Positions 18,031 through 27,110 are shown, counted from the first letter of the stretch. The stretch is 64,000 nt of DNA from Campylobacteraceae bacterium (GCA_027024155.1 JALVTE010000020.1:62001-126000), one strand, 5' to 3'. The notes: a model not told the origin generated them from the letters alone. Numbers and translations are program-made.

Positions 18031-19281
18031 TTACTTTATATGTGAAATTACTCTTCGGTAATTGTCTCCACTAACAAAATAGTAGTTTGCTTTTGCTATT
18101 TCGTAATCGTTCAGTGCTTTATAGTATAGTGCTTGGTTTAGAGTTTTTTTACTTAGTGCATCTAAATATGTTATTATATCTATCATACCGTTATCATATT
18201 TAATCTTTGCAGATTTATAAACCCTTTTTGCCATATTCAAAGCAACTCTAGCCGAAGATATTTTAGCTTTTTGGGTGTGCAGTTTTTTGCGAGCTAAATC
18301 ATATAGCATTCTCTCTTTTTGGCTATTGTATTTAAGTTGCTCTCTTGCTTTTCTTTTAGCAAAGATAATTGACCTCTTTTTCGCTTTTGTACTTGTATCG
18401 TAAAGATTCATGGTCATTGTTAGAGAAATCTTATTTTGAGTGTGTGGTAGGTTTCGTAATCTAGTTCTATCATAATCATTATAACCATATACGCTTAGTG
18501 TATCTTCTAATCTAACTTTTGGCTTTTTGTTTGCCTCGACTTGCTTAATACCCTCGTTTAATATTGATACATTTGTCTGCAACGCTTTAATTGTAGAGCT
18601 TGGTGTGTAGTGCAAATGCTTAATAGTTGCAAATCTTGCGTGTCCTATATGTTTTATCTTTTTACCAACAAGCAAAGATAGGTTTCTGTAAGCCTCTTCT
18701 CTTTGGTATTTTAACTCCTCTATCTGGTACTTGTTATCCTCTAATTCAGATTTAATCTTTAAAACTTCATCGTAAGTTATCATTTGCAAATTGTATCTCT
18801 GCTTTGTGTTTTTGTAATCTCTTTGCAAGGCTTTCGATTTAAATCTGAAAGCTTTTATTTCATCTTCGATTGTTCGTATGTTAAAGTATAGAGTAACAAC
18901 TTGTAAGAGTGTCTGCTTTATAGTATCTGTTTTTGAGTATTTTGCTAATTTTACTCTTAATCGCTTCTCTCTTTTTATCGATTTGCTTTTGCCACCATCG
19001 TAGAGGTTCATCCCAAATTTTATAAAACCTACAGCACTCTGCCCAATTTGCGTATCTGGCACATCAATATCTAATTTAGAGTAGCTAGCTCCAACATCTA
19101 CTGTTGGCTTTAAAAGGCTTGATACACTTTTGTAATCTTGTGATTTAGAAGATATATCATAACCTTGTGCTTTTACATTCGAGTTGTGTTCTAGTGCGTA
19201 ATTTAGCATACTCTTTAAACTTGTTGCATTTATAGTAAGTGGAATTAATCCTATTAGAGTTACTTTAGATATTAAATTCAT
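18031..19281 (-). CDS. TolC-family outer-membrane efflux protein
   Basis: This 416-residue protein starts with a signal peptide (KVTLIGLIPLTINA) and has long coiled-coil helices in two repeats, the TolC/OEP layout, for example SLKSMLNYALEHNSNVKAQ, AYRNLSLLVGKKI and YKSAKIKYDNGMIDIITYLD. It would form the outer-membrane channel for the MFP/RND pair encoded at 21183-25356. I chose the ATG at 19281, which has GGAG eight bases upstream; a longer start at 19314 lacks a good site. A regulatory box lies at 19320-19337. The DUF4405 gene follows. Confidence 0.87.
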   Translation of the reverse strand: MNLISKVTLIGLIPLTINATSLKSMLNYALEHNSNVKAQGYDISSKSQDYKSVSSLLKPTVDVGASYSKLDIDVPDTQIGQSAVGFIKFGMNLYDGGKSKSIKREKRLRVKLAKYSKTDTIKQTLLQVVTLYFNIRTIEDEIKAFRFKSKALQRDYKNTKQRYNLQMITYDEVLKIKSELEDNKYQIEELKYQREEAYRNLSLLVGKKIKHIGHARFATIKHLHYTPSSTIKALQTNVSILNEGIKQVEANKKPKVRLEDTLSVYGYNDYDRTRLRNLPHTQNKISLTMTMNLYDTSTKAKKRSIIFAKRKAREQLKYNSQKERMLYDLARKKLHTQKAKISSARVALNMAKRVYKSAKIKYDNGMIDIITYLDALSKKTLNQALYYKALNDYEIAKANYYFVSGDNYRRVISHIK

Positions 19282-19319
19282 CAACACGCTCCATTTTTTA
19301 TAATAGTATGCCAAAAATT

Positions 19320-19337
19320 CGTTAGGGAAATGTTAAG
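19320..19337 (-). promoter_or_regulatory. Regulon box upstream of tolC-DUF4405
   Basis: On the minus strand the site reads CTTAACATTTCCCTAACG, nearly the same as the boxes at 21126 and 27036. A TACTAT -10-like element follows about ten bases downstream, so the box occupies the -35 position. The half-sites are spaced 11 bp, a usual spacing for OmpR-family response regulators. Confidence 0.6.
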
Positions 19338-19406
19338 ATAAGGATGGATGATGAATAATTGTATATTTTCTCTTAATACCTCACACTCAAAAAACTAAAT
19401 CTCAAA

Positions 19407-20480
19407 TCAATCAAACTCCAAAATAAACACAGTCCCGCCACTACTAGATTTAACATCTATAGCTATATTCAAAGCAGATGCCAATCTTTTTACAATATCT
19501 AATCCGATTCCACTGCTGTTTTCTCCACTAAAAGAGCGTTCAAATATCTTTTCTGGCTTCTCTATTCCTTTGCCACTATCTTGGATATAGAGGCTATCTC
19601 CTCTTGTATAAATTTTTACAAAGCCATTTTTTCTATTATATTTGCAGGCGTTAGAGATTATATTTTGTAAAATCTGTTTTAGTGCTTGTGGGTTTGTTTT
19701 AGCCACAAGAGTAAAGTGCTCTAACATAAAGTTAATATTTGGGTAGAGAGTTTTGTGCATAGCCACAACCTCATCGACAATATTAAAAATATTCACTCTA
19801 TCTACCTGAAATGTCTCTTCTTGAAGTAAAATAGTTAAATTCTCATGCAATTCAGAGATACTGTGCACACCTTTGTTTACTCTTTGAAGTGCTTTATTAT
19901 TTGCAAATTGTGAATCTTTTTGCAAGAGCTTCATATTTAGCTTTATCGCAGTTATTGGGGTATTTAAATCGTGTATTAAATCTTTTATAAATTTATCCAG
20001 TGTAGAGATACTCTGTTGCAGAGGCTTTATAGCATTTTTTGCCAATACATAACTAATAAACCCAAAAAGTATAAGCAACAAGAGTTGAGCTAAATGAATT
20101 TTGTACCGTAAAGCTTTAACTTTTTTATCGAAACTCTTTGTGGATTTACTAATTTTAAAATAGACTCCACCTCTACTTTTTGGTACATACTTAATAAACT
20201 CATCACCAATACGGGTAAAGTTTTCGATATTAAAGTTTTTAAAATTTTTTCTCTCAACTATATAACTAAATTTATCTTTGTATGGTTCTAAATCGTTACC
20301 CATTTTTATTGCTCTAGCATACCCTATAACCGAATATGCCTCAGCATTTAAGTATTGGTTTCTCATCTGTGTAAAGTATAAAAAACCAGCTACTAATATT
20401 AAACTTGCAACACTAAAAAAGTAGATAAAAAAGAATTTATAAAAGGCTCTCTTTTCATGATTTTGCAAAACGATAGCCAA
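19407..20480 (-). CDS. Sensor histidine kinase
   Basis: This 357-residue kinase has two membrane helices (about 17-37 and 128-146) enclosing a 90-residue periplasmic sensor region. No HAMP domain is clear, although a short IKPLQQSISTLDKF linker follows the second helix. The phosphoacceptor motif is LIHDLNTPITAIK with His170. The ATPase has the N box IISNACKYN, the G1 box IQDSGKGIE and the G2 box SSGIGLDIVKR. The start overlaps the response-regulator end by 26 bases, so the two are co-translated. Its position between tolC and the RND operon, and the shared boxes, suggest it controls this export system. The signal is unknown; nothing metal-binding stands out in the sensor. Confidence 0.9.
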   Translation of the reverse strand: MAIVLQNHEKRAFYKFFFIYFFSVASLILVAGFLYFTQMRNQYLNAEAYSVIGYARAIKMGNDLEPYKDKFSYIVERKNFKNFNIENFTRIGDEFIKYVPKSRGGVYFKISKSTKSFDKKVKALRYKIHLAQLLLLILFGFISYVLAKNAIKPLQQSISTLDKFIKDLIHDLNTPITAIKLNMKLLQKDSQFANNKALQRVNKGVHSISELHENLTILLQEETFQVDRVNIFNIVDEVVAMHKTLYPNINFMLEHFTLVAKTNPQALKQILQNIISNACKYNRKNGFVKIYTRGDSLYIQDSGKGIEKPEKIFERSFSGENSSGIGLDIVKRLASALNIAIDVKSSSGGTVFILEFD

Positions 20481-21102
20481 CTCCTCTTATAGTAATTACA
20501 GGCAAACCAATTTTTCTTAAGCTATTTATATGCACCCTTAGAGCACCTTCGCTCATCTCTTCGCCTTCGTTTAGTAAATCGAGTAACTCATATTTAGATA
20601 TTGTATTACCTCTGTTTTTAAGCAGTATTTTTGTAATTGTAGTTTCATAAGGGGTGAGCTTTATAAATTTGCCATTTTTATATAACTCTTCGCTCTGAGT
20701 ATCAAAAATAAAATCCCCAATCTCTACTTTGTTGCCACTGTACTGTTTTTTAAATAGTGCTTTTATTCGAACTAAAAGCTCATCGAAATCAAAAGGCTTT
20801 TTAATGTAATCATCTGCCCCAATCTCAAAACCATGAGCTAGAGAGTCAATATCTGTAAGAGCAGTTAAAAATATAGCTACTGTCTTATCTCCTGCCTCTC
20901 TTAACTCTTTTAGTAATTCAAAACCATTAATAAATGGAACATTCACATCAAGAAGCATCAAATCATACTGCGAAACAAAAGTAGCATCTAACGCCTCTTG
21001 TCCATCCTTAACATGCGTAAGGCTAAACCCCTCCGCCTCTAAAAGTTCAATAAGTGTTTCACTGAGTATTTCATCATCTTCGAGTAGTAGTATCTTTTTC
21101 AT
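20455..21102 (-). CDS. OmpR-family response regulator
   Basis: This 215-residue regulator has a receiver domain with LLEDDEIL (acidic pair), LMLLDVNVPF with phosphoacceptor Asp52, and late conserved Thr (FLTALTD) and Lys (YIKKPF). The C-terminal winged-helix domain (about 125-213) includes KLTPYETTITKILL and LRVHINSLRKIG, ending RGVGYRF. It is the first gene of the regulator-kinase pair. Its own promoter carries the CTTAACA box, which points to autoregulation. I infer that it binds the four boxes in this region. Confidence 0.93.
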   Translation of the reverse strand: MKKILLLEDDEILSETLIELLEAEGFSLTHVKDGQEALDATFVSQYDLMLLDVNVPFINGFELLKELREAGDKTVAIFLTALTDIDSLAHGFEIGADDYIKKPFDFDELLVRIKALFKKQYSGNKVEIGDFIFDTQSEELYKNGKFIKLTPYETTITKILLKNRGNTISKYELLDLLNEGEEMSEGALRVHINSLRKIGLPVITIRGVGYRFAKS

Positions 21103-21125
21103 TTAGTTAGTATAGTAAAAATTTA

Positions 21126-21141
21126 TTAAGGGAGTGTTAAG
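21126..21141 (-). promoter_or_regulatory. Regulon box upstream of the response regulator gene
   Basis: The minus strand reads CTTAACACTCCCTTAA, with two TTAA half-sites starting 11 bp apart. A TATACT -10-like element lies about ten bases downstream, and the ATG at 21102 comes shortly after, so the 5' leader is very short. The arrangement matches the boxes before tolC and cytochrome c. Confidence 0.65.
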
Positions 21142-21159
21142 AGCTATTCTAATTACATT

Positions 21160-21180
21160 ATGTGTGGCATAGCCACACAT
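21160..21180 (-). terminator. Hairpin directly after the RND gene
   Basis: ATGTGTGGC, loop ATA, GCCACACAT gives a perfect 9-bp stem two bases after the RND stop. A U-run is missing, so it may be an imperfect terminator or an mRNA-stabilising hairpin separating the pump operon from the regulator promoter. Confidence 0.5.
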
Positions 21181-21182
21181 AT

Positions 21183-24100
21183 CTATACATACTCCTCTTT
21201 TACTGCATCCTCTTTTTTCATAGTCCAAATAAATACAAGAGGAATAAATAGAAGAGTTAAGAATGTTCCAATAATCAAACCTCCAATAGCAACTGCACCT
21301 AATGGAGCCAATCTCTCTAGCCCAATAGCCGACCCTAGGGCAACTGGTAGCATACCAGCTGATGTAGCAAAGGCTGTCATTAAAACAGGTCTTGTTCTTA
21401 TCTTTATACTCTCTATCATTGCATCATATTTGCTAAGTCCTGCTTGCATCTTTTCTAGTGCGAAGTGTATAAGCAAAATGGCATTATTTACAATAATTCC
21501 ACTAAGAAGTATAAAACCCATCATCGCTGGCATTGAGGTGTGGTAATGCATAATCAGCATCATCCAAGCCGCCCCAATAATTGTTAAAGGAATAGATAAA
21601 ATTATCATTAAAGATATTTTAACAGAGTTAAACAGTGCAATTAGCGTAAAGAATATTAGTGCCACTGCAAAGGCAATAGCACCTATCATTCGTCCGGCTG
21701 CACTTTTGAACTGTTTTATATCACCTGTCTGCTCCATAGTTACACCCTCTGGTAACTTTTTGCCCTCAAATGCCTTTTCAAAATTGTTCATAATGTGTGA
21801 AATTGCTGCCTTTTCTCTAAAGCCGTAAACATTTAGTGTATATTTTAACCCCTCTCTTGTAATAAGAGATGGTTCATTTATAGATTTTAAGGTTACAACA
21901 TCGCTTAATGGTACTTTACCTTTTTTAGTACTTAACAGATAAGCTTTTAGGCTTTTTATATTATCTCTTTTATCTTTGTCTACCCATACTCTTATACCAA
22001 AATCTGTACTATTTTGTAGATAAAAAGATGCCGATTTTGCACCTCTTATAAATATTTGTAACTGTTTTGAAATATCTTCGTTAGTTAAGCCATAGTATGC
22101 TGCTTTCTTCTCATTTATATTAAATTCATATACCTTTTTATTATTTAGCCAAGTTTTAGAAACAGATACAACTCCACCTGTTTTATGCATTGCATCAGCT
22201 ACCATATTTCCAGCTTTTTGTAAATTTTTTAAATTATTACTATATAGAGTTACATCTATATTTGCTCTTAAACTAGCTAGTGCCGTTGCCCCATAATCTA
22301 CAACATCAACACTTTGAACATTTTTTATCTTATTTAATTTTCTTCTAAGCTTTCTCTCTATATCCCAAATAGACTCTTTTCTGTGGTATCTATCGACATA
22401 TGTTGCAGTAATACTTATATGGTCTATTCCACTACCACTGCCTATACTCATAACACCAGCTTCGCTACCTATTGCACTAGATAGATAAAGAAGCTTACCC
22501 TCTTGTTGTATAATCTTATTAGCCTCTTTAACTATTTTTTTACTAGCTTCAATCGGTAAATTTGGATCAACTGTTATACTAATTTTAGTTCCACCAGTAT
22601 CCATAGGGGGCATTAACTCTTGACCAACTATTGGCATAACACCCTTTACGCTTGATATAAATAGAAAAATCAAAACAACAACATAGGCAACTGCTGCACT
22701 CTTTCTTTTAACTGCTAATGCAACAGCACTTGCGAAAAAATTAGCTATAGAGTCACTAAAACCTCCTATAATTTTTTCAAAAAATGCTTCTGTTTTTAAA
22801 ATAAGTGGAGACTTAATAGTAAGAATTTTTAATGATAATAGTGGCACTGCTGTAATCGAAATAATGTAAGAAGCTGCCAGTGCTAACATTAATGTTCCAA
22901 CAAGTGGTTGAAATATAGTTTGCGGATAACCACCAACAAATAGCATTGGTGATAGTGCTAGCATTGTTGTAAGTGTTCCGCTTAAATCGGCAAACATAAT
23001 CTCTTTTGTACCATCATAGACCGCTTTATGTATCTCTTCGTGCTTCTCTCGATAGTGGCGTTCGATATTCTCCATAACAACGACGGCATCATCAAGTAGT
23101 AGACCAAGGGCTAAAATAATTGCAGTCAGTGTTACAACATTAAATTCGATTCCAACAACCCACATTAGAGCTACTGTTGTAGCGTAAACAATAGGAATCG
23201 TAACAAGAACAACTAACACTTGTCTAAATGATGCTAAAAAGAAAAATACAACAATAGTAGACATAACAATCGCATCTCTTAATGATTCGAACATATTATC
23301 GGTACTTTGAACAATAGTGTCTTTTTGGGTATCGGTAACCGTAAAGTCTAAATCTTTATACTTCTTTTTAAGTTTATCTATCTCTTTTTGCACTAAATTT
23401 ATACTCTTAATAACATCTGCATTTTGAGCTCTTTGAACTGCTATGGCTATAGAGTGCTTAGCGTTTCCATAATACTCTGCCCTATTTTCATAATGTCCAA
23501 AATGAATTTTTGCAATATCATTTAAAGTTAAATCTTTTGTTATACTAATAGACTTTAATTTAGATATAGCATCTCTTTTACCTTTAGATTTTAAAAGGTA
23601 TCTACTTTTCTCATTTGTTATAAAACCGATTGCAAAATCGTTATCATTTGCTTTTATTTTAGCTACAACTGTTGAGATATCTAAGTTATGTTTATCTAAC
23701 TTGTTTTTATCTACAATAACTTCTATTTCTTTTTCGTATCCACCAAAAACATCTACGCCAGCAATACCATTTAATCTTATTAAATCGTGTTTAATTTCAG
23801 TAGAAGCGAGTTGTCTTATGTCTTCTAACGGTATTTTGCCATCTTTTGAAGTTATAGAATATGTAATAATAGGAGCTGTTGCAGCTGTAATTTTAATAAT
23901 CTGTGGTGCAAGTATAGAGCTTGGAAGTTTTGATTTTATTTTATCAAGAGCATTACTTACATCACTCGTTGCTGCATCTACATTCTTTGAGTAATCAAAC
24001 TCTGCACTAATAACACTTACTTCATCTATTGTGGTTGAATAAACTCTCCTAATTTTATCTAAAGTATAAAGCTCCTCTTCTATAGGAATAGCTACATTTG

Positions 24101-24293
24101 TAGCAATACTTTTTGCCGAAGCCCCTGGTTGAACAGCTACAACTGCAACTGTTGGATAGTTAGAATCAGGAAATAGTTTTCTATCTATCTTATTGTATCC
24201 AACTACTCCCAAAAATATAAAAAGTGTTAAAAAAGAGAATATAAAATAGGGGCGTCCAAGCAGAAAGCTTACAATAGAAAAATCTTTTTTCAT
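21183..24293 (-). CDS. RND-family efflux permease
   Basis: This 1036-residue inner-membrane pump has the full RND architecture: one N-terminal helix, a large periplasmic loop, six helices, a second loop and five helices. The proton-relay motif is visible in helix four (ILALGLLLDDAVVVMENIERH, with the Asp pair). FPDSNYPTVAVVAVQPGAS opens the porter domain. I do not see the methionine metal-relay or the heavy-metal-type helix motifs of CusA, so the substrate may be organic or an unusual ion. It ends the cytochrome c-FmdE-DUF2141-MFP-RND unit, one base after the MFP gene. Confidence 0.93.
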   Translation of the reverse strand: MKKDFSIVSFLLGRPYFIFSFLTLFIFLGVVGYNKIDRKLFPDSNYPTVAVVAVQPGASAKSIATNVAIPIEEELYTLDKIRRVYSTTIDEVSVISAEFDYSKNVDAATSDVSNALDKIKSKLPSSILAPQIIKITAATAPIITYSITSKDGKIPLEDIRQLASTEIKHDLIRLNGIAGVDVFGGYEKEIEVIVDKNKLDKHNLDISTVVAKIKANDNDFAIGFITNEKSRYLLKSKGKRDAISKLKSISITKDLTLNDIAKIHFGHYENRAEYYGNAKHSIAIAVQRAQNADVIKSINLVQKEIDKLKKKYKDLDFTVTDTQKDTIVQSTDNMFESLRDAIVMSTIVVFFFLASFRQVLVVLVTIPIVYATTVALMWVVGIEFNVVTLTAIILALGLLLDDAVVVMENIERHYREKHEEIHKAVYDGTKEIMFADLSGTLTTMLALSPMLFVGGYPQTIFQPLVGTLMLALAASYIISITAVPLLSLKILTIKSPLILKTEAFFEKIIGGFSDSIANFFASAVALAVKRKSAAVAYVVVLIFLFISSVKGVMPIVGQELMPPMDTGGTKISITVDPNLPIEASKKIVKEANKIIQQEGKLLYLSSAIGSEAGVMSIGSGSGIDHISITATYVDRYHRKESIWDIERKLRRKLNKIKNVQSVDVVDYGATALASLRANIDVTLYSNNLKNLQKAGNMVADAMHKTGGVVSVSKTWLNNKKVYEFNINEKKAAYYGLTNEDISKQLQIFIRGAKSASFYLQNSTDFGIRVWVDKDKRDNIKSLKAYLLSTKKGKVPLSDVVTLKSINEPSLITREGLKYTLNVYGFREKAAISHIMNNFEKAFEGKKLPEGVTMEQTGDIKQFKSAAGRMIGAIAFAVALIFFTLIALFNSVKISLMIILSIPLTIIGAAWMMLIMHYHTSMPAMMGFILLSGIIVNNAILLIHFALEKMQAGLSKYDAMIESIKIRTRPVLMTAFATSAGMLPVALGSAIGLERLAPLGAVAIGGLIIGTFLTLLFIPLVFIWTMKKEDAVKEEYV

Positions 24294-24294
24294 A

Positions 24295-25356
24295 CTATTT
24301 CACCTTACTTACTATAATTTTTCCATAAGTTGGTAATACTGCTAACTTAGCTTCTGAAGCTATAGCAACTGGTTTTTGGGGACAAGGAGTTATTGCTGCC
24401 TTTTTAGAGTTTTCCAAAATAACATTTATCTTTTTTTGAGTAAATTTTTTATCTTTATATACCATTACAAAGGTGCCGTTACTATTGTGCATAAGTGCAT
24501 TTAATGGAACTGTACAGCCCTTTGTACTATCTACCTCCACATCTATTGTTTTATAAGATTTATTTGCAAACGGAAGTGTTTTATTGAGCTTTACTTCTGC
24601 CACAAGTAGAGAGTTTCTTGCATCATCATAAATCTTAGAGACATTACCTATCTCTTTATTATCTAAAAATATCTTTTGACCAACCATAATTGGTTTTTCG
24701 TTTAAAGAGAATAGAAACGTTAATTTTTGATCATCAGAATTAAGTGTTAAAATCGCTTTGCCAGCAGGTGCTAACGAGCCAGCATCTAAAAGTTTAGAGC
24801 CTATTACACCATTAAAGGGTGCTTTTATATTTAAATATTGTAACATAACTTTTGTTTGAATTATTTTTTCATCAATACCTTTTAATGCTGAGAGTTTAGT
24901 ATAATAAAGAACTTTAGAATTATCAAGCGTATCTTTAGAGATTGTATCTGTTTTTAAAAGCTTTTTATTTCTTAAGTAAATCTTTTTAGCATTTGTAACA
25001 TCTAATTTAAGAGATTTTTTTTGCTCTTTTAGAGATGAAAGAGTAGATAAAATATCTCTATCATCTAAAGCTACCAATAAATCGCCTTTGTTTACTTTAT
25101 CATTCTCATTTACATATATTTTTTTTATTCTTGCTGCAAATTTTGTTGCTATATTTGCACTTTTAGACGATAGCACTTCAGCTAAAAACTCCTCTTTTTG
25201 AGAAATATACTCATATTTTGGCATTACTATATCTACACTTTTAGTATACTCTTTAGCTACTGGCAAATTTGCCACATCCTCTTTTTGCTTTAATAAGAAT
25301 CGTGCTGCAAAAACTACAACTACAATCGCTACAATAAGCAATATAATCTTTTTCAT
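24295..25356 (-). CDS. Membrane-fusion protein of the RND pump (HlyD/AcrA-type)
   Basis: This 353-residue periplasmic adaptor has a single N-terminal anchor (IILLIVAIVVVVFAARFL). A beta-barrel and split lipoyl domain follow, seen in IKKIYVNENDKVNKGDLLVALDD and ITLNIKAPFNGVIGSKLLDAG-like regions on either side of a helical hairpin (about 105-165). It links the RND permease to TolC. One base separates its stop from the permease start. The C-terminal domain contains a Cys-Pro pair (ITPCPQKP) and CTVPLNAL, unusual for the family and possibly a redox or metal detail. Confidence 0.9.
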   Translation of the reverse strand: MKKIILLIVAIVVVVFAARFLLKQKEDVANLPVAKEYTKSVDIVMPKYEYISQKEEFLAEVLSSKSANIATKFAARIKKIYVNENDKVNKGDLLVALDDRDILSTLSSLKEQKKSLKLDVTNAKKIYLRNKKLLKTDTISKDTLDNSKVLYYTKLSALKGIDEKIIQTKVMLQYLNIKAPFNGVIGSKLLDAGSLAPAGKAILTLNSDDQKLTFLFSLNEKPIMVGQKIFLDNKEIGNVSKIYDDARNSLLVAEVKLNKTLPFANKSYKTIDVEVDSTKGCTVPLNALMHNSNGTFVMVYKDKKFTQKKINVILENSKKAAITPCPQKPVAIASEAKLAVLPTYGKIIVSKVK

Positions 25357-25450
25357 TAAAATTCTGCTCCTAAATGTTGGTGTATTGGTTGTTGGTATAT
25401 TAGTTATTGGAAAGTATTTTTATTGCTAAAACCAATATACTAATAATCAA

Positions 25451-25876
25451 TTACAAATAAATCATATCTATTATAATCTTCTTATTTTTATCAAGTGTAA
25501 AACTAGCCTTTTTAAAATTTGGTAAGTGAAAAAGGTTTATAGATTTAAAATTAGTTAATCCAACACCCTCTTTAGGCATTAACAAACCTTTATCGATTTT
25601 ACCATTACTGTTTTCATCGTGAAAAACACTTACAGCATACCTGCCCTTTGGCAAGTTTGTAAAAACAGCAACAGCCTCTTTGTTGCTAATTTCAACCCTT
25701 TGCATTTTATAATACTTATTTAGCTTCTTATCAGGAATTGAGCCATCTTTATTATAAAGAGAAAACTGTACAACCCCTTTAGAGTTTTTTAAACCCTTAG
25801 CAACTGCCGTTAAAGTTACTGCCTGTGCAGTAACTGTAGCAATAAATATACTAAGGATAGTAAATAATTTTTTCAT
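25451..25876 (-). CDS. DUF2141 periplasmic protein
   Basis: This 141-residue protein has a signal peptide (LFTILSIFIATVTAQA, cleavage after AQA) and an all-beta DUF2141 domain. Signature phrases are GVVQFSLYNKDGS, NLPKGRYAVSVFHDENSNGKID and MPKEGVG. The DENSNGKID loop looks like a calcium-binding turn. The domain is common in bacterial periplasmic proteins; no enzymatic role is known to me. It sits between the FmdE-like and MFP genes in the pump operon, 21 bases after the former. Confidence 0.8.
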   Translation of the reverse strand: MKKLFTILSIFIATVTAQAVTLTAVAKGLKNSKGVVQFSLYNKDGSIPDKKLNKYYKMQRVEISNKEAVAVFTNLPKGRYAVSVFHDENSNGKIDKGLLMPKEGVGLTNFKSINLFHLPNFKKASFTLDKNKKIIIDMIYL

Positions 25877-25896
25877 TCTATATATCCTTGAGATGA

Positions 25897-26487
25897 TTAC
25901 TTAGTAATTTCAATAACTTCATTTGCATTCTCAAAAACAGTCTCTACCATTTTTTGAAATCTATGAGGAAAGCTTTTAATATCTTCTTGTGTTGCATCTG
26001 GCTTAATGGCACTTTTTAAAATAGCCATAGGATTTACCACTTTTTGTGGTTTATAATCTACATACACTTTTTCATTGGTATCTAAGCGTGTTAAACATAA
26101 ATCATGCTCTATATCTGCTTCGAAAAATAGCAAATCTCTTCTATTATATTTTCCAGTAGGAATACCACCAAAACCAAAATCAGAAGTTGAACCTGTAATG
26201 TTAGATATTACAGAAGCTACAACTCCGGTATTCTCTTCTCTAGGTGCTTTTTGTAGCTCTACTTTTATATTTCCACGCTCTGGTAACTCATCTTGATATA
26301 GGGCTTTTAAACCCTTTTGTGCCATAAGATAAGCACCTGCAACTGTAGCACAACTATGACCAGCACTCTTAACAATATCTGCATAAGAGAAATCTAATAC
26401 GCCATCTTCGTTTACACCTAAAAATTTACATAAATCATCATAAACAATAATAGGTTCAATTTTGTCAAAAAAATCAGGATATTTCAT
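25897..26487 (-). CDS. FmdE-superfamily protein
   Basis: This 196-residue soluble protein has the FmdE-like N-terminal motif SAGHSCATVAGAYLMAQKGL (G-H-x-C) and later FGFGGIPTGKYNRRDLLFFEAD. FmdE-type domains were named after molybdenum formylmethanofuran dehydrogenase operons and often carry metal-binding cysteines. Here only the single GHSC cysteine is in the expected place, plus others such as HDLCLTR. No signal peptide is present, so it is probably cytoplasmic. Its start overlaps the cytochrome c stop as TAATG. A role linked to metals or redox in this operon is an inference. Confidence 0.75.
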   Translation of the reverse strand: MKYPDFFDKIEPIIVYDDLCKFLGVNEDGVLDFSYADIVKSAGHSCATVAGAYLMAQKGLKALYQDELPERGNIKVELQKAPREENTGVVASVISNITGSTSDFGFGGIPTGKYNRRDLLFFEADIEHDLCLTRLDTNEKVYVDYKPQKVVNPMAILKSAIKPDATQEDIKSFPHRFQKMVETVFENANEVIEITK

Positions 26488-26990
26488 TATTGAACTCCTT
26501 TTTGCATTCCCATGCCTTGACCCATCATACCTTGAGCTTTTTGCATACCTTGCCCCATCATACCTTGAGCCTTTTTCATACCTTGTCCCATGCCTTTATG
26601 CATTCCCATACCTTTACCCATCATACCTTTGCCTTTGCAGTTGCTATCTCTGTCATGAATCTCTTTGGCTTTTGGTGCTAAAGATAAGATATAATCTGCA
26701 ATATCAGAAATCTCTTTATCACTTAACTGTTTGTATGAAGGCATAGCACTGTTAGCAAATCTTGGATATTTGCCTTTAGAGCCGTTTTTAATTGAATTCA
26801 TAATTACCTTTTTAGCATTTTTGCCTTCAAAACGCATATTTCTCATACCAACCCCAGCAAGTGGCGGAGCAGCTTTATGTGTTGTAATTGCATGACACGC
26901 AAGACAACCATTTTTCTTAACTAACTCTTCGCCATTTCCAGCAAAAATAACACTGCTTAATGCTAATGCACCAATAATAATCTTTTTCAT
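26487..26990 (-). CDS. Periplasmic c-type cytochrome with Met/Gly-rich repeat tail
   Basis: This 167-residue protein has a signal peptide (IIIGALALSSVIFA, then GNGEEL). A class I monoheme domain follows, with CLACH for heme attachment and NSAMPSYKQLSDKEISDIADYILSL providing the Met ligand. After about residue 115 the domain is complete and a tail rich in Met, Gly, Lys and Gln follows, with an 11-residue repeat (QGMQKAQGMMG). Such methionine-rich tails can bind Cu(I) or Ag(I), but this is inference. It heads the pump operon, with a regulatory box at 27036. Confidence 0.88.
   Translation of the reverse strand: MKKIIIGALALSSVIFAGNGEELVKKNGCLACHAITTHKAAPPLAGVGMRNMRFEGKNAKKVIMNSIKNGSKGKYPRFANSAMPSYKQLSDKEISDIADYILSLAPKAKEIHDRDSNCKGKGMMGKGMGMHKGMGQGMKKAQGMMGQGMQKAQGMMGQGMGMQKGVQ
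26515..26580 (-). repeat. Two tandem 33-bp coding repeats in the cytochrome c tail
   Basis: Copies at 26515-26547 and 26548-26580 differ at only a few bases, and a partial third copy starts at 26581. Each encodes the 11 residues QGM(K/Q)KAQGMMG. The frame is kept, so copy number can vary without damaging the protein. Confidence 0.85.
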
Positions 26991-27020
26991 TTTTATCTCC
27001 TTAAAACAATTTATACTGCT

Positions 27021-27053
27021 ATTGTATAGAAAGTTCGTTAAGGTAGTGTTAAG
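27021..27053 (-). promoter_or_regulatory. Regulon box and -10 for the cytochrome c-RND operon
   Basis: The box 27036-27053 reads CTTAACACTACCTTAACG on the minus strand, the best-conserved copy, with half-sites 11 bp apart. Seven bases later TATACAAT (27021-27028) is a good -10. The box covers the place of the -35, typical of a class II activator site. Ribosome site AAGGAG precedes the ATG at 26990. Confidence 0.65.
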
Positions 27054-27110
27054 AAGTGTAGAGAGTTTACTCCAGAATATGGAGTAAAAAAGAAAGATGA
27101 AGATAAGTTT

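Noticed and set aside
26515..26600. CRISPR-like repeats
   Set aside because: The 33-bp repeats are adjacent without spacers and are in-frame coding units of the cytochrome tail.
26462..26746. 94-codon plus-strand frame opposite the cytochrome c tail
   Set aside because: It arises from the 33-bp repeats read on the other strand and has no start context.
27066..27088. 9-bp stem-loop (TTTACTCCA/TGGAGTAAA) as terminator of the CDF gene
   Set aside because: On the coding strand the U-run is on the 5' side of the stem and none follows it, so it is not a normal intrinsic terminator. It could still be a processed 3' hairpin.
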